A stretch of DNA of 64,000 nucleotides from Allorhizobium pseudoryzae. Lineage in GTDB: Bacteria > Pseudomonadota > Alphaproteobacteria > Rhizobiales > Rhizobiaceae. How positions within the stretch are numbered: the stretch's first letter is position 1; each line of letters starts with the position of its first letter. The notes under the pieces are model-generated. The model ran no database searches. It was not told the DNA's origin and saw only the letters and a list, made by a program, of their open reading frames with translations. Shown here piece by piece: positions 19,030 to 27,661 of this stretch. The position numbers and the translations under genes were made by a program. The DNA lies in the NCBI RefSeq assembly GCF_011046245.1, contig NZ_CP049241.1, positions 806,001-870,000 of the forward strand. Direction: 5' to 3'.

Positions 19030-19532
19030 GCGGATCAGCGAAGCCCTCCGGGCAACCGGCGGGACACGCTTCATCGGTGGGTACGCGGTTGACCCACCGT
19101 CTGCTCTCGGTGATCTGCGGGATCATGCTGTTTGCCATGATGTTCGTGACGCTCATCGACGTGGTGGGGCGTTACCTGCTGAACAGTCCGCTGCAGGGGG
19201 CGACGGAACTGACGGCGCTGCTGCTGGTCTCGACCATCTTCATCGGGCTGCCCGCCGTCTGCCTGGATGAGGATCACGTCACCGTCGATCTCGTGACGGA
19301 CCATCTGCCGGCCTTCATCCAGCCCATCCGCCGCGGCATCATCCGCCTGTTGTCGGCGATCGTGCTTTTCGTCGTCGCCTGGCGGCTCTTCGCCTATGGC
19401 CACGACCTGTCGAGCTACGGGGAAACGACGGTCAGCCTCCGGCTTCCCGTCGCGCCCTTTGCCTATCTCTGCTCCGCCACCACGCTGGTTGCGGGTCTGA
19501 TCACGCTGCGGCACGTCTTTTCCCGTTCCTGA
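19026..19532 (+). CDS. TRAP transporter small permease (DctQ family)
   Basis: The 168-residue membrane protein has four hydrophobic helices, typical of DctQ. Helix 1 is LSVICGIMLFAMMFVTLIDV, followed by the family-typical VVGRYLLNSPLQGATELTALL. It is the small membrane subunit linking the receptor to the sodium-driven large subunit. The ATG overlaps the receptor stop (ATGA) and the large subunit begins 15 bases after its stop. Confidence 0.92.
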   Translation: MSGSAKPSGQPAGHASSVGTRLTHRLLSVICGIMLFAMMFVTLIDVVGRYLLNSPLQGATELTALLLVSTIFIGLPAVCLDEDHVTVDLVTDHLPAFIQPIRRGIIRLLSAIVLFVVAWRLFAYGHDLSSYGETTVSLRLPVAPFAYLCSATTLVAGLITLRHVFSRS

Positions 19533-19547
19533 TCCGAAAGTTGACGC

Positions 19548-20831
19548 ATGAGCTGGCCGATCGGTTGCCTCCTCTTCCTGGCCCTGATGTTTTCCGGCAT
19601 GCCCATCGCCTTTGCCATGGCACTGGTCGGCGTGGTGGGCACCCTGTCGATCATCGGCATGGCGCCGGCCTTTGCGCTGCTGGGTCAGACCTTCTTCGAC
19701 AATGGCCGCGAATATTCGCTGTCGGTGCTGCCGCTGTTCCTGATGATGGGCAATTTCGTCGTGCAGTCCGGCGTGGCGGATGATCTCTACAAGGCGGCGC
19801 ATGCCTGGCTGCGGCACCGCAAGGGCGGGTTGGCGATTGCCACCATCCTCGCCTGCGGCGGCTTTTCCTCCGTCTGCGGCTCGTCGCTGGCAACAGCCGC
19901 AACCATGGCGAAGATCGCGCTGCCCTCCATGCGCCGCTATCGCTATCCGGACAGTCTCTCGACCGCCTCGATTGCCGCCGGCGGCACGCTCGGCATCCTC
20001 ATTCCGCCCTCCGTCATCCTGGTCTTCTACGGCATCATTGCGCAGCAGGACATCGGCAAGCTGTTCCTCGCCGGCATCATCCCGGGTCTCATCGGCATGG
20101 CCGGTTATGCGGCCGCCGTCGTCATCTCGGTCAGGCTGCGCGGGCTTGACCTGCCGACCGAGGAGAAACTGCCGCTGAAGGAGCGGCTGAAGGCGACCCG
20201 CGGGGTGAGCGGCGCGCTTATCCTCTTCACCTTCGTGATGGGCGGCATCTATCTCGGCGTCTTCACCGCCACCGAATCCGCCGGCATGGGCGCGGCGGGT
20301 GCGATGGCTCTCACCATCCTCAAGGGCCGCTTCAAGCTGGAAGAGACCTTCCGCACGCTCTATGAAACGGCGAAGAACACGGCGATGATGTTCTTCATCC
20401 TGTTCGGCGCGCTGACCTTCACCAACTACGTCAACCTGTCCGGCATGGCCACCGACCTGCAGGGAGCGCTGTCCGGCTTTCAGAGCCCGCTTGCGATCAT
20501 CTTCATCATCCTCGCCATCTATCTGGTGCTCGGCTGCCTGTTCGAGAGCCTGTCGATGATCACGCTGACCGTGCCGATCTTCTATCCCGTGGTGGCGGGC
20601 GCCGGCTTTGACCTCATCTGGTTCGGCATCTTCGTGGTGGTGGTGACCGAGATCAGCTACATCACCCCACCGGTCGGCATGAATGCCTTCGTGCTGCGCT
20701 CGGTGGTCAAGGACGTGCGGCTCGGCACGATCTTCTCCGGCCTCGTGCCCTTTGTGGTGATGGATTTCCTGCGCATCCTGCTGCTCATCTTCGTGCCGGT
20801 GCTCGCGCTCTTCATTCCCTCGCAGATGTAA
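19548..20831 (+). CDS. TRAP transporter large permease (DctM family)
   Basis: The 427-residue protein with about a dozen helices is the sodium-coupled transport channel of the TRAP system. DctM signatures include FSGMPIAFAMALVGVVG, GGFSSVCGSSLATAATMAKI, AAGGTLGILIPPSVILVFYG, and the C-terminal ITPPVGMNAFVLRSV. It completes the receptor-DctQ-DctM operon. No regulator lies next to it. A RIME-like repeat follows it. Confidence 0.95.
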   Translation: MSWPIGCLLFLALMFSGMPIAFAMALVGVVGTLSIIGMAPAFALLGQTFFDNGREYSLSVLPLFLMMGNFVVQSGVADDLYKAAHAWLRHRKGGLAIATILACGGFSSVCGSSLATAATMAKIALPSMRRYRYPDSLSTASIAAGGTLGILIPPSVILVFYGIIAQQDIGKLFLAGIIPGLIGMAGYAAAVVISVRLRGLDLPTEEKLPLKERLKATRGVSGALILFTFVMGGIYLGVFTATESAGMGAAGAMALTILKGRFKLEETFRTLYETAKNTAMMFFILFGALTFTNYVNLSGMATDLQGALSGFQSPLAIIFIILAIYLVLGCLFESLSMITLTVPIFYPVVAGAGFDLIWFGIFVVVVTEISYITPPVGMNAFVLRSVVKDVRLGTIFSGLVPFVVMDFLRILLLIFVPVLALFIPSQM

Positions 20832-20918
20832 GTCCCCATCCGGCGATTGCATGTTGTGCGTCAGGCGCTTAGGGTCCGGGGCACGATAGGGGGCAAGGTT
20901 CCAGGCGACCGTTGATGT

Positions 20919-21036
20919 CCCCTCATCCGCCCTTCGGGCACCTTCTCCCCGTGGGGAGAAGGGGAGGCTGCGGCGTCGCGTTCCCCTCTCCCCTTGGGGA
21001 GAGGTCCGCCGAGCGAAGCGGAGGCGGGGTGAGGGG
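20919..21036. repeat. RIME-like intergenic mosaic element
   Basis: The 118-base element has related ends (CCCCTCATCCGCC and GGCGGGGTGAGGGG) and contains nested palindromes. CCTTCTCCCC-GT-GGGGAGAAGG is at 20941-20962, CCTCTCCCC-TT-GGGGAGAGG at 20985-21004, and a TCCGC/GCGGA arm lies just after. This composition matches the Rhizobium-specific intergenic mosaic elements described in rhizobial genomes. It lies between dctM and coaBC. Confidence 0.75.
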
Positions 21037-21078
21037 ATCGACGGTCACCGTCTTGCCCGACACCACAGGGAGAGGCCC

Positions 21079-22293
21079 ATGGAGCTTCAGGGCAAGCGCA
21101 TTCTGCTGATCATCTCAGGGGGCATTGCCGCCTACAAGAGCCTCGATCTCATCCGCCGCCTGCGCGAGCGGGGCGCAACGGTGAGGTCGGTGATGAGCCG
21201 CGCGGCGCAGGAGTTCGTGACACCGCTGGCCGTCGGTGCGCTGTCGGCCTCCCATGTCTATACCGATCTCTTCTCCCGCGAGGACGAGCAGGATGTCGGC
21301 CACATCCGCCTCGCCCGCGAGTGCGATCTCGTGGTCGTCGCGCCCGCCACGGCGGATCTCATGGCCAAGATGGCGCATGGGCTGGCCGATGACCTGCCGA
21401 GCGCGGTGCTTCTGGCCACCGACCGACCGGTGCTGCTGGCGCCCGCCATGAACCCGGTGATGTGGAACGCCGCGCCCACCCGACGTAATATCGACACCCT
21501 GAAGGCCGACGGCGTCTCGATGATCGGGCCGATGAAGGGCGAAATGGCCGAAAGCGGCGAGGCCGGCACCGGCCGCATGGCCGAACCGCTGGAGATCGTC
21601 GCTGCGGCCATCGCGCTTCTCTCACCACAGGACAAGCCGCTCGCCGGCAAGCGCGCGATCGTCACCTCCGGTCCGACACATGAGCCGATCGATCCGGTGC
21701 GCTACATCGCCAACCGCTCTTCCGGTAAACAGGGCCATGCGATTGCCGCCGCCCTTGCGCGTCTGGGAGCGGATGTGACGCTGGTTTCCGGGCCGGTCAC
21801 CATTCCTGATCCGGCGGGTGTTGCGGTCACCCATGTCGAGACGGCGGAAGAGATGCTGTCTGCCGTGCTCTCCGGCCTGCCCGCCGATATCGCGGTGATG
21901 GTGGCGGCCGTTGCCGACTGGCGGGTCGTCTCCTCGGCCGGGCAGAAGATCAAGAAACAGCCGGGCGAACCGCCGGCGCCGCTTTCTCTGGCGGAAAACC
22001 CCGACATTCTGAAAACCTTGGGCCACCATACGCAAAGGCCCGGCCTCGTGATCGGTTTTGCCGCGGAAACCCAGGATGTCGAAAACAATGGCCGCCGGAA
22101 GCTGGAGGCGAAGGGCGCCGACATCATCGTTGCCAACGACGTGTCGCCGGCCACCGGCATCATGGGCGGCGACCGCAACCGGGTGAAGCTGATCTCCAAC
22201 AGCGGGATCGAGGAATGGCCGGATCTGAGCAAGGATGAGGTGGCGACCCGTCTGGCCGCGCTGATTGCCGACCGTCTGTCCCCGACCGCCTAA
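21079..22293 (+). CDS. coaBC: Bifunctional CoaBC (phosphopantothenoylcysteine synthetase/decarboxylase)
   Basis: The 404-residue enzyme makes 4'-phosphopantetheine for coenzyme A. The FMN-dependent CoaC half has GGIAAYKSLDLIRRL, H75 in GHIRLARE and N125 in PAMNPVMW. The CoaB half starts near residue 190, with SGPTHEPIDPVRYIANRSSG and the conserved lysines in KIKKQPGEPPAP. The substrate-recognition clamp reads AESGEAGTGRM, with Ser159 where E. coli has catalytic Cys158. AGGGAGAGG precedes the ATG. It ends one base before the convergent chromate gene. Confidence 0.96.
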   Translation: MELQGKRILLIISGGIAAYKSLDLIRRLRERGATVRSVMSRAAQEFVTPLAVGALSASHVYTDLFSREDEQDVGHIRLARECDLVVVAPATADLMAKMAHGLADDLPSAVLLATDRPVLLAPAMNPVMWNAAPTRRNIDTLKADGVSMIGPMKGEMAESGEAGTGRMAEPLEIVAAAIALLSPQDKPLAGKRAIVTSGPTHEPIDPVRYIANRSSGKQGHAIAAALARLGADVTLVSGPVTIPDPAGVAVTHVETAEEMLSAVLSGLPADIAVMVAAVADWRVVSSAGQKIKKQPGEPPAPLSLAENPDILKTLGHHTQRPGLVIGFAAETQDVENNGRRKLEAKGADIIVANDVSPATGIMGGDRNRVKLISNSGIEEWPDLSKDEVATRLAALIADRLSPTA

Positions 22294-22294
22294 G

Positions 22295-22822
22295 TCAGAC
22301 GAAACTGACGGCGAGCCCGACGACGGCGCCGAGTGCCAGCACCGCGACCGGATGGGCGCGGGTGAGGATCGAGATCGCCGCAGTCACGCCCGTCAGGACG
22401 GCCAGCCAGACGCCGGTCACCGAGGCGAGCGTAATGACGACCGCGCTCGAGGCCACCAGACCCGTCGTGACCGGCAGCAACCCCGCCTGCACCGCCGCCC
22501 GCCAGGGCCGATCGCGAAAACGTTCCCAGACGGAGACGGCAAGGCAGGTGATCAGCGAGGACGGCAGGAATTTGGCAAGCGAACTGACGAGCAGGCCGGG
22601 CAGGCCCGCCACATGCCAGCCGATCAGCGGCACGATCATCATGTTCGGGCCGGGAGCCGCCTGGGCGAGCGCAAACAGCGCGCTGAATTCCGCCGGGGTG
22701 ACCCACTGCTGCACCTCCACCACGCGCCGCTGGATTTCCGGCAGCACGGCATAACCGCCGCCAAAGGCCATCAGCGACAGTTCGGTGAAGATCAGCGCCA
22801 GCGCGATCAGGGTCGCCATCAT
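22295..22822 (-). CDS. chrA: Chromate transporter, short-chain CHR protein, second half
   Basis: This 175-residue membrane protein is one CHR domain. It has FTELSLMAFGGGYAVLPEIQ, the APGPNMM element, and about five hydrophobic helices. Short-chain CHR proteins work as pairs of opposite topology; long ChrA proteins are fusions of the two. The start (ATGATG at 22822/22819) overlaps the stop of the upstream CHR gene and has GGAGGAG before it, so the two halves are coupled. They may export chromate or another oxyanion. Confidence 0.9.
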   Translation of the reverse strand: MMATLIALALIFTELSLMAFGGGYAVLPEIQRRVVEVQQWVTPAEFSALFALAQAAPGPNMMIVPLIGWHVAGLPGLLVSSLAKFLPSSLITCLAVSVWERFRDRPWRAAVQAGLLPVTTGLVASSAVVITLASVTGVWLAVLTGVTAAISILTRAHPVAVLALGAVVGLAVSFV

Positions 22823-23385
22823 CGGGGACTCCTCCAGGAGAGGAGCACGGAAAAGGGCGCCAGCACCAGCATGACCAGGATCAGCGGCAGGCGGAAGATG
22901 GCGACCGCCGCAAACAGGAGACCGACCACCAGGAGTGCCTGGGGCTTTCCCAGCAACGGCTTCAGCATCTTCCAGGCCATGCCGATCAGCAGGCCGGCAG
23001 CCGCCGCGGCCAGCCCCGCAAACACGTGCTGCACATGCGGGTCGCCACTATAACGATCATAGAGGACACCAAGCAGGATGACGAAAGCGGTCGGAACCGC
23101 AGTGAGTCCGAGGATGCCGGCAAGCGCGCCGCGCCAGCCGCGGAACTTCATGCCGACCGCCACGCTGATATTGATGACATTGCCGCCGGGCAGGAACTGA
23201 CAGAGACCGAGCAGATCGGAAAACTCCTGCGGGTTCAGCCAACGCTTGTCCTCCACCAGCATGCGCCGCGCGAGCGGCAGCACGCCGCCGAAGCCCACGA
23301 GACCAATGCCGAGAAAGCCGGTGAAGATCTGGCGGGCGGTTGGGGGTGAGAGATCCCGCTCTCCCGTATCGGCAATGGAGGTCAT
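22819..23385 (-). CDS. chrA: Chromate transporter, short-chain CHR protein, first half
   Basis: The 188-residue CHR-domain membrane protein has the family motifs FTGFLGIGLVGFGGVLPLAR, WLNPQEFSDLLGLCQFLPGG and NVINISVAVGMKFRGWRGAL. ATG 23385 is chosen over an in-frame TTG 6 bases upstream because GAAGGA lies 8 bases before it. It is the partner of the second half with overlapping stop and start codons. A divergent LysR gene begins about 100 bases upstream and may control it. Confidence 0.9.
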   Translation of the reverse strand: MTSIADTGERDLSPPTARQIFTGFLGIGLVGFGGVLPLARRMLVEDKRWLNPQEFSDLLGLCQFLPGGNVINISVAVGMKFRGWRGALAGILGLTAVPTAFVILLGVLYDRYSGDPHVQHVFAGLAAAAAGLLIGMAWKMLKPLLGKPQALLVVGLLFAAVAIFRLPLILVMLVLAPFSVLLSWRSPR

Positions 23386-23484
23386 GGCCAAAATCCTTCA
23401 ATCACTGGATTGACCCAGTACCGGGCTGCACCGCATAAGTCCAATATATGGTTCTTCTGCTTTCCATATTCTGGAGATATGACA

Positions 23485-24414
23485 ATGATCGAGATGCGGC
23501 ATCTGCGTTACGCCGTCGCCATCGCCGACGAAGGGCATGTCACCCGCGCCGCGGAAAAGCTCGGCATTCAGCAGCCACCGCTCAGCCAGCAGATCCGATC
23601 GCTTGAAGCCATGGTGGGGACACCGCTGTTTCACCGGCTGCCCCGCGGCGTGGTGCTGACCGATGCCGGAGAGGTGTTCATGGCAAGAGCGCGACAGATC
23701 CTATCCGACCTCAGCGATGCGGTGGAGGAGACGCAGCGTGCGGCCCGTGGGGAAACCGGAGCACTCTCCATCGGCTTTACCAGCTCAGCGGCCTTTCATC
23801 CGCTGGTGTCGTCCGCGGTCCGTGGGTTGCGGTTCTCGCTGCCGGAGCTTTCATTGCGACTGGAGGAAGGGGCGACCGACGAACTGACGGCCGATCTTCT
23901 GGCCGGACGGGTGGATGTCGCCTTTCTGCGCGGCGTGACCCTTGAGGCGGCTAAGCTCTCCGTCGAGCACGTGCACCAGGAAGACATGCTTCTCGCCATG
24001 CCGGATGATCACGCGCTGGCGGATCCGCAGCAGGACGGTGCGCTTCTCGAGTTGAAGGATCTTGCCGGCGAAACCTTCATCTTCTACCGCCGCCAAAGCG
24101 GACAAGGCCTTTATGACCGCATCATCGCTGCCTGCCAGACAGCGGGTTTCAGCCCGAAAGTCGGCCAGGATGCGCCGAAACTCGCCTCCACGCTCAGCCT
24201 CGTGGCGGCCGGGCTTGGCGTCTCGATCATTCCGGAATCCATGGCGCGGCTGGAAACCTCCGGTATCGCCTACCGGCGCTTTTCGGAAACGTCCGGGCTC
24301 TCAGCACCGCTCTACCTCGCTTGGCGGCCGGAACCGGCCCGCGCGGCCGTCACCAACCTCATTCAGGAGGTGACGATCCGGGCAAAACAGCTGGAAACCG
24401 CAGCCGGCCGCTGA
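23485..24414 (+). CDS. LysR-family transcriptional regulator
   Basis: The 309-residue LysR protein has an N-terminal winged HTH: IEMRHLRYAVAIADEGHVTR, then AAEKLGIQQPPLSQQIRSLE, VGTPLFHRLPRGVVLTDAG. A periplasmic-binding-like effector domain follows from about residue 90. ATG 23485 has GGAG 8 bases upstream; ATG 23479 is too close to it. It is divergent from the chrA pair, so those genes are its likely target. Its stop lies 6 bases from the convergent amidotransferase stop. Confidence 0.9.
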   Translation: MIEMRHLRYAVAIADEGHVTRAAEKLGIQQPPLSQQIRSLEAMVGTPLFHRLPRGVVLTDAGEVFMARARQILSDLSDAVEETQRAARGETGALSIGFTSSAAFHPLVSSAVRGLRFSLPELSLRLEEGATDELTADLLAGRVDVAFLRGVTLEAAKLSVEHVHQEDMLLAMPDDHALADPQQDGALLELKDLAGETFIFYRRQSGQGLYDRIIAACQTAGFSPKVGQDAPKLASTLSLVAAGLGVSIIPESMARLETSGIAYRRFSETSGLSAPLYLAWRPEPARAAVTNLIQEVTIRAKQLETAAGR

Positions 24415-24420
24415 GCGGCT

Positions 24421-25215
24421 TCAAGCGGCTTCCGCGAGCTTTGCCGGTGAAAAGGAGGTCATGGTCAAGCCGGTCTCGTTGACGATCACGGCACTGCCGT
24501 CCGGCACTTCGGTCCAGGCGTCCACGTCGTCGTTCAGCGGTTCGGACACGAGGCAGTAGCCGCCATAGCCGCCCATGGGCGCGGCATAGAGCGTCGGCGG
24601 CCGATGGTCCGTCGCATAGCGGATGGCATAGAGCGAGCGCCCATCGGAGAAAGCGGCGGTGAAGCGCACCAGCGTGCTCACCTCGTGCTCCGCCGCCAGT
24701 TGTTCGATCACGCCGATGGCGCGCGAGACCGCACCGAGCGGGTCGTTCGCCATGCCGAATTCCTGGGCCAGCAGGAACAGCATTTCGGAATCCGTGGTGC
24801 CGCTGCGGGCATGGAACAGATCGTCCGAAAGATAGGCCTCCATCTTGCGGCGGATCTTTTCAAACCCGGCGATCTGGCCGTTGTGCATGAAGGACCAGCG
24901 CCCATGCACGAAGGGATGACAGTTGTCGCGCCGCGTGCTGCCGTTGGTGGCGGCGCGCACATGGGCGAGAAACAGCGGCGAGCGGATCTGACGGGCGAGG
25001 CTGCGCAGGTTGCAATCCGACCAGGCAGGCAGGATGTCACGGTATCGGCCGGGCTCCGGGTGATCGCCGTACCAGGCAATCCCGAAGCCATCACCATTGG
25101 TGGCGGTCTTGGCACGGCTGGCGCAATGGCTCTGTTCGATGAGCGAGTGGGCGGGAGAGGATACAAGCTCCTCCAGATAAAGCGGATTCCCGCGATAGGC
25201 GGCCCAGCGGCACAT
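24421..25215 (-). CDS. Class II glutamine amidotransferase (EgtC/YafJ-like)
   Basis: This 264-residue N-terminal-nucleophile amidohydrolase has the catalytic Cys right after the initiator Met (MCRWAAYRG). Other glutaminase signatures are TNGDGFGIAWYG, LFLAHVRAATNGS, CHPFVHGRWSFMHNGQI and SGTTDSEMLFLLA. No synthase domain is attached. Relatives include YafJ and EgtC (a gamma-glutamyl hydrolase of ergothioneine synthesis); the substrate here is unknown. The Cys2 position fixes the start at 25215, although the frame is open further upstream. It is divergent from otsB. Confidence 0.9.
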   Translation of the reverse strand: MCRWAAYRGNPLYLEELVSSPAHSLIEQSHCASRAKTATNGDGFGIAWYGDHPEPGRYRDILPAWSDCNLRSLARQIRSPLFLAHVRAATNGSTRRDNCHPFVHGRWSFMHNGQIAGFEKIRRKMEAYLSDDLFHARSGTTDSEMLFLLAQEFGMANDPLGAVSRAIGVIEQLAAEHEVSTLVRFTAAFSDGRSLYAIRYATDHRPPTLYAAPMGGYGGYCLVSEPLNDDVDAWTEVPDGSAVIVNETGLTMTSFSPAKLAEAA

Positions 25216-25406
25216 GCGTTCCAGCTCCACACCGCGCCGCGCAGGGCGGCGAATACGTCTCAAAGATCGGCCTAAAAACTTAAGCGATCGTTATCGGTCC
25301 CATATCTGCGTTGACGGCGTTCCGGCAGCAAGATGTCGGAATCATGACCGCGCCTGCAGGTAGATGCGCCCTTGCCATACGGCACGCCTCCCCTACATCA
25401 CAAAAC

Positions 25407-26213
25407 ATGTTACCGACCGATGCATCACGTGAAGCCGAAGCCGAGGCTTCGCAACCGGACAGCCAGGCGCTTGACATTCTGAAGGGCAGGCCGCGGGACT
25501 ACGCTCTTTTTCTCGACATCGATGGCACCCTGATCGATCTGGCCGAGAGGCCGGAAGCGATTGTCGTGCCGCCGGACCTTGGCGACCACCTGCAGGCCCT
25601 CTCCCGCCGGATGGACGGGGCACTGGCGCTTGTCACCGGCCGGGCGCTTGTGTTTGCAGACGGGTTGTTCAACCCTCTCAGCTTCCCGATCGCCGGCCTG
25701 CATGGCGCCGAGCGCCGGCGGGCCGACGGCTCGATCGATGGCCTGACCACCGATCCGCGTTTTACCACCCTGAAGCGGTCGCTGGAGCGGGTCACCTCCG
25801 ACTGGAAGGGGATCCTGATCGAGGACAAGGGTGCCGCGGTTGCTGCCCATTATCGCCAGGCGCCGGAATGGCAGGCTTCGCTGGAAGCCGTGATGCGTTC
25901 GGCTCTTGAGGAGGCCGGACCGGATTACGCGCTCCAGCGCGGCAAGATGGTCATTGAGATCCGGCCGGCGCGTGCCAGCAAGGGGGCGGCCGTACACGCC
26001 TTCCTGTCTGAAAGCCCGTTTGAGGGGCGCATCCCCATCACGATCGGCGACGACCTGACGGACGAAGCCATGTTCAAGGTCGCGAACGAACGGGGCGGCC
26101 TGTCGATCCGCATTGGTGAGCCGGGCGATGAGACCGCTGCCCAGACCACCATCGCCTCTGCCGCGGCGCTTCGCGCGATCCTGAAGGATCTTGCCGAACC
26201 AGGCGACCGCTAA
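25407..26213 (+). CDS. otsB: Trehalose-6-phosphate phosphatase OtsB
   Basis: This HAD-superfamily phosphatase converts trehalose-6-phosphate to trehalose. Motif I is FLDIDGTLIDL, the cap region contains IAGLHGAERR and EDKGAAVAAHYRQAPEW, and the C-terminal motif is IPITIGDDLTDEAMFKV. The start is uncertain: ATG 25407 gives 268 residues, about the family length, while ATG 25344 would add 21 residues; neither has a clear ribosome site. It sits just before otsA, so the two steps of trehalose synthesis are co-expressed. Confidence 0.93.
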   Translation: MLPTDASREAEAEASQPDSQALDILKGRPRDYALFLDIDGTLIDLAERPEAIVVPPDLGDHLQALSRRMDGALALVTGRALVFADGLFNPLSFPIAGLHGAERRRADGSIDGLTTDPRFTTLKRSLERVTSDWKGILIEDKGAAVAAHYRQAPEWQASLEAVMRSALEEAGPDYALQRGKMVIEIRPARASKGAAVHAFLSESPFEGRIPITIGDDLTDEAMFKVANERGGLSIRIGEPGDETAAQTTIASAAALRAILKDLAEPGDR

Positions 26214-26236
26214 ACCCTTGAAAAGGAGCATTGTCC

Positions 26237-27661
26237 TTGAGCCGACTTGTCGTCATTTCTAACCGCGTTCCGATGCCGGACAAAAACGGCACGGCGCCTG
26301 CTGGCGGCCTTGCCGTGGCGCTGCAGGCGGCCCTTGAGGAGCGCGGTGGCGTCTGGATGGGCTGGTCAGGCAAATCCAGCGGCACGAAGGACCCTGCTCC
26401 GCTTGCGCTGACGGAGCGCGGCAACATCACCTACGCGCTCACGGATCTGACGAAGACGGACGTCGAGGAATATTACCACGGCTTTGCCAATCGCGTTCTC
26501 TGGCCGATCTGCCACTACCGTCTTGATCTGGCGGAATATGCCCGCAAGGAGATGACCGGCTATTTTCGCGTCAACCGTTTCTTTGCCCATCGTGTCGCGC
26601 CGCTGATCCGGGAGGACGACGTCCTGTGGGTCCACGATTACCATCTCATTCCGCTCGCAGCGGAGCTTCGGCAGATGGGGTTCAAGAACAAGATCGGCTT
26701 CTTCCTGCATATTCCTTGGCCGCCGGCGGATGTTCTGTTTGCCATGCCTGTTCATGAGGAAATCATGCGCGGGCTGACCCATTATGATCTGGTGGGTTTC
26801 CAGACCGATCACGATCTTGAAAACTTCCGCGGCTGCCTGGTGCGCGAAGGCTTTGGCAATGCAATCGGCGACGGCCTCTTCCAGTCGCACGGCCGCACCT
26901 ACAAGGGCGGCCATTATCCCATCGGCATCGAAACGGCCGCCTTCGCAGAATTCGCCCAGAAGGCCGCCAACAGCGTGATGGTCCGCAAGGCGCGGCAGAG
27001 CATGGAAGACCGCGATCTCATCATCGGGGTGGACCGGCTGGATTATTCGAAGGGGATTACCCAGCGCATCGATGCCTATGAAAGCTTCATCAATCGCAAT
27101 CCCGCCCATCAGGGCAAGGTGACCTATCTGCAGATCACCCCCAAATCGCGCTCCGAAGTGCCGGAATACGAGCAGATGCAGCGCATGGTGGCCGAACAGG
27201 CGGGCCGGGTGAACGGCGCGCTGGGCGCGGTGGACTGGGTGCCGATCCGCTACATCAACCGGTCCATCGGGCGCCCGGTACTGGCCGGACTCTACCGGCT
27301 GGCGAAAGTCGGCCTCGTGACGCCCTTGCGCGACGGCATGAACCTCGTTGCCAAGGAATTCGTCGCCGCCCAGGATCCGGACGATCCGGGCGTGCTCGTT
27401 CTCTCCCGCTTTGCCGGCGCCGCCCGTGAACTGCGTGGTGCGCTTTTGGTGAACCCCTACGATATCGAAGGAGCCGGCAATGCCATTGCCCGCGGCCTGA
27501 CCATGGGCCGCGAGGAACGCATCCAGCGCTGGCAGGGCATGATGGACCACCTGCTGACCTACGACGTCAAACGCTGGTGCGACGATTTCCTGCACGACCT
27601 CACATCGGACATGGCCGATTACGCGGCGGAAAACGCCGACCTCAACCAGGCGCACAGCTGA
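26237..27661 (+). CDS. otsA: Trehalose-6-phosphate synthase OtsA
   Basis: The 474-residue GT20 glycosyltransferase makes trehalose-6-phosphate from UDP-glucose and glucose-6-phosphate. The N-terminus [12 protein letters not shown] matches E. coli OtsA when TTG 26237 is used, and AAGGAG lies 8 bases before it. Other motifs are [42 protein letters not shown] and the C-terminal [16 protein letters not shown]. Trehalose is an osmo- and desiccation protectant. Its last 43 bases overlap the convergent LysR gene. Confidence 0.96.
   Translation: MSRLVVISNRVPMPDKNGTAPAGGLAVALQAALEERGGVWMGWSGKSSGTKDPAPLALTERGNITYALTDLTKTDVEEYYHGFANRVLWPICHYRLDLAEYARKEMTGYFRVNRFFAHRVAPLIREDDVLWVHDYHLIPLAAELRQMGFKNKIGFFLHIPWPPADVLFAMPVHEEIMRGLTHYDLVGFQTDHDLENFRGCLVREGFGNAIGDGLFQSHGRTYKGGHYPIGIETAAFAEFAQKAANSVMVRKARQSMEDRDLIIGVDRLDYSKGITQRIDAYESFINRNPAHQGKVTYLQITPKSRSEVPEYEQMQRMVAEQAGRVNGALGAVDWVPIRYINRSIGRPVLAGLYRLAKVGLVTPLRDGMNLVAKEFVAAQDPDDPGVLVLSRFAGAARELRGALLVNPYDIEGAGNAIARGLTMGREERIQRWQGMMDHLLTYDVKRWCDDFLHDLTSDMADYAAENADLNQAHS

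Noticed and set aside
19071..20852. 593-codon open frame antisense to the TRAP permeases
   Set aside because: The product is rich in His, Asp, Gln and Arg with no domain, and the opposite strand encodes DctQ and DctM with all family motifs.
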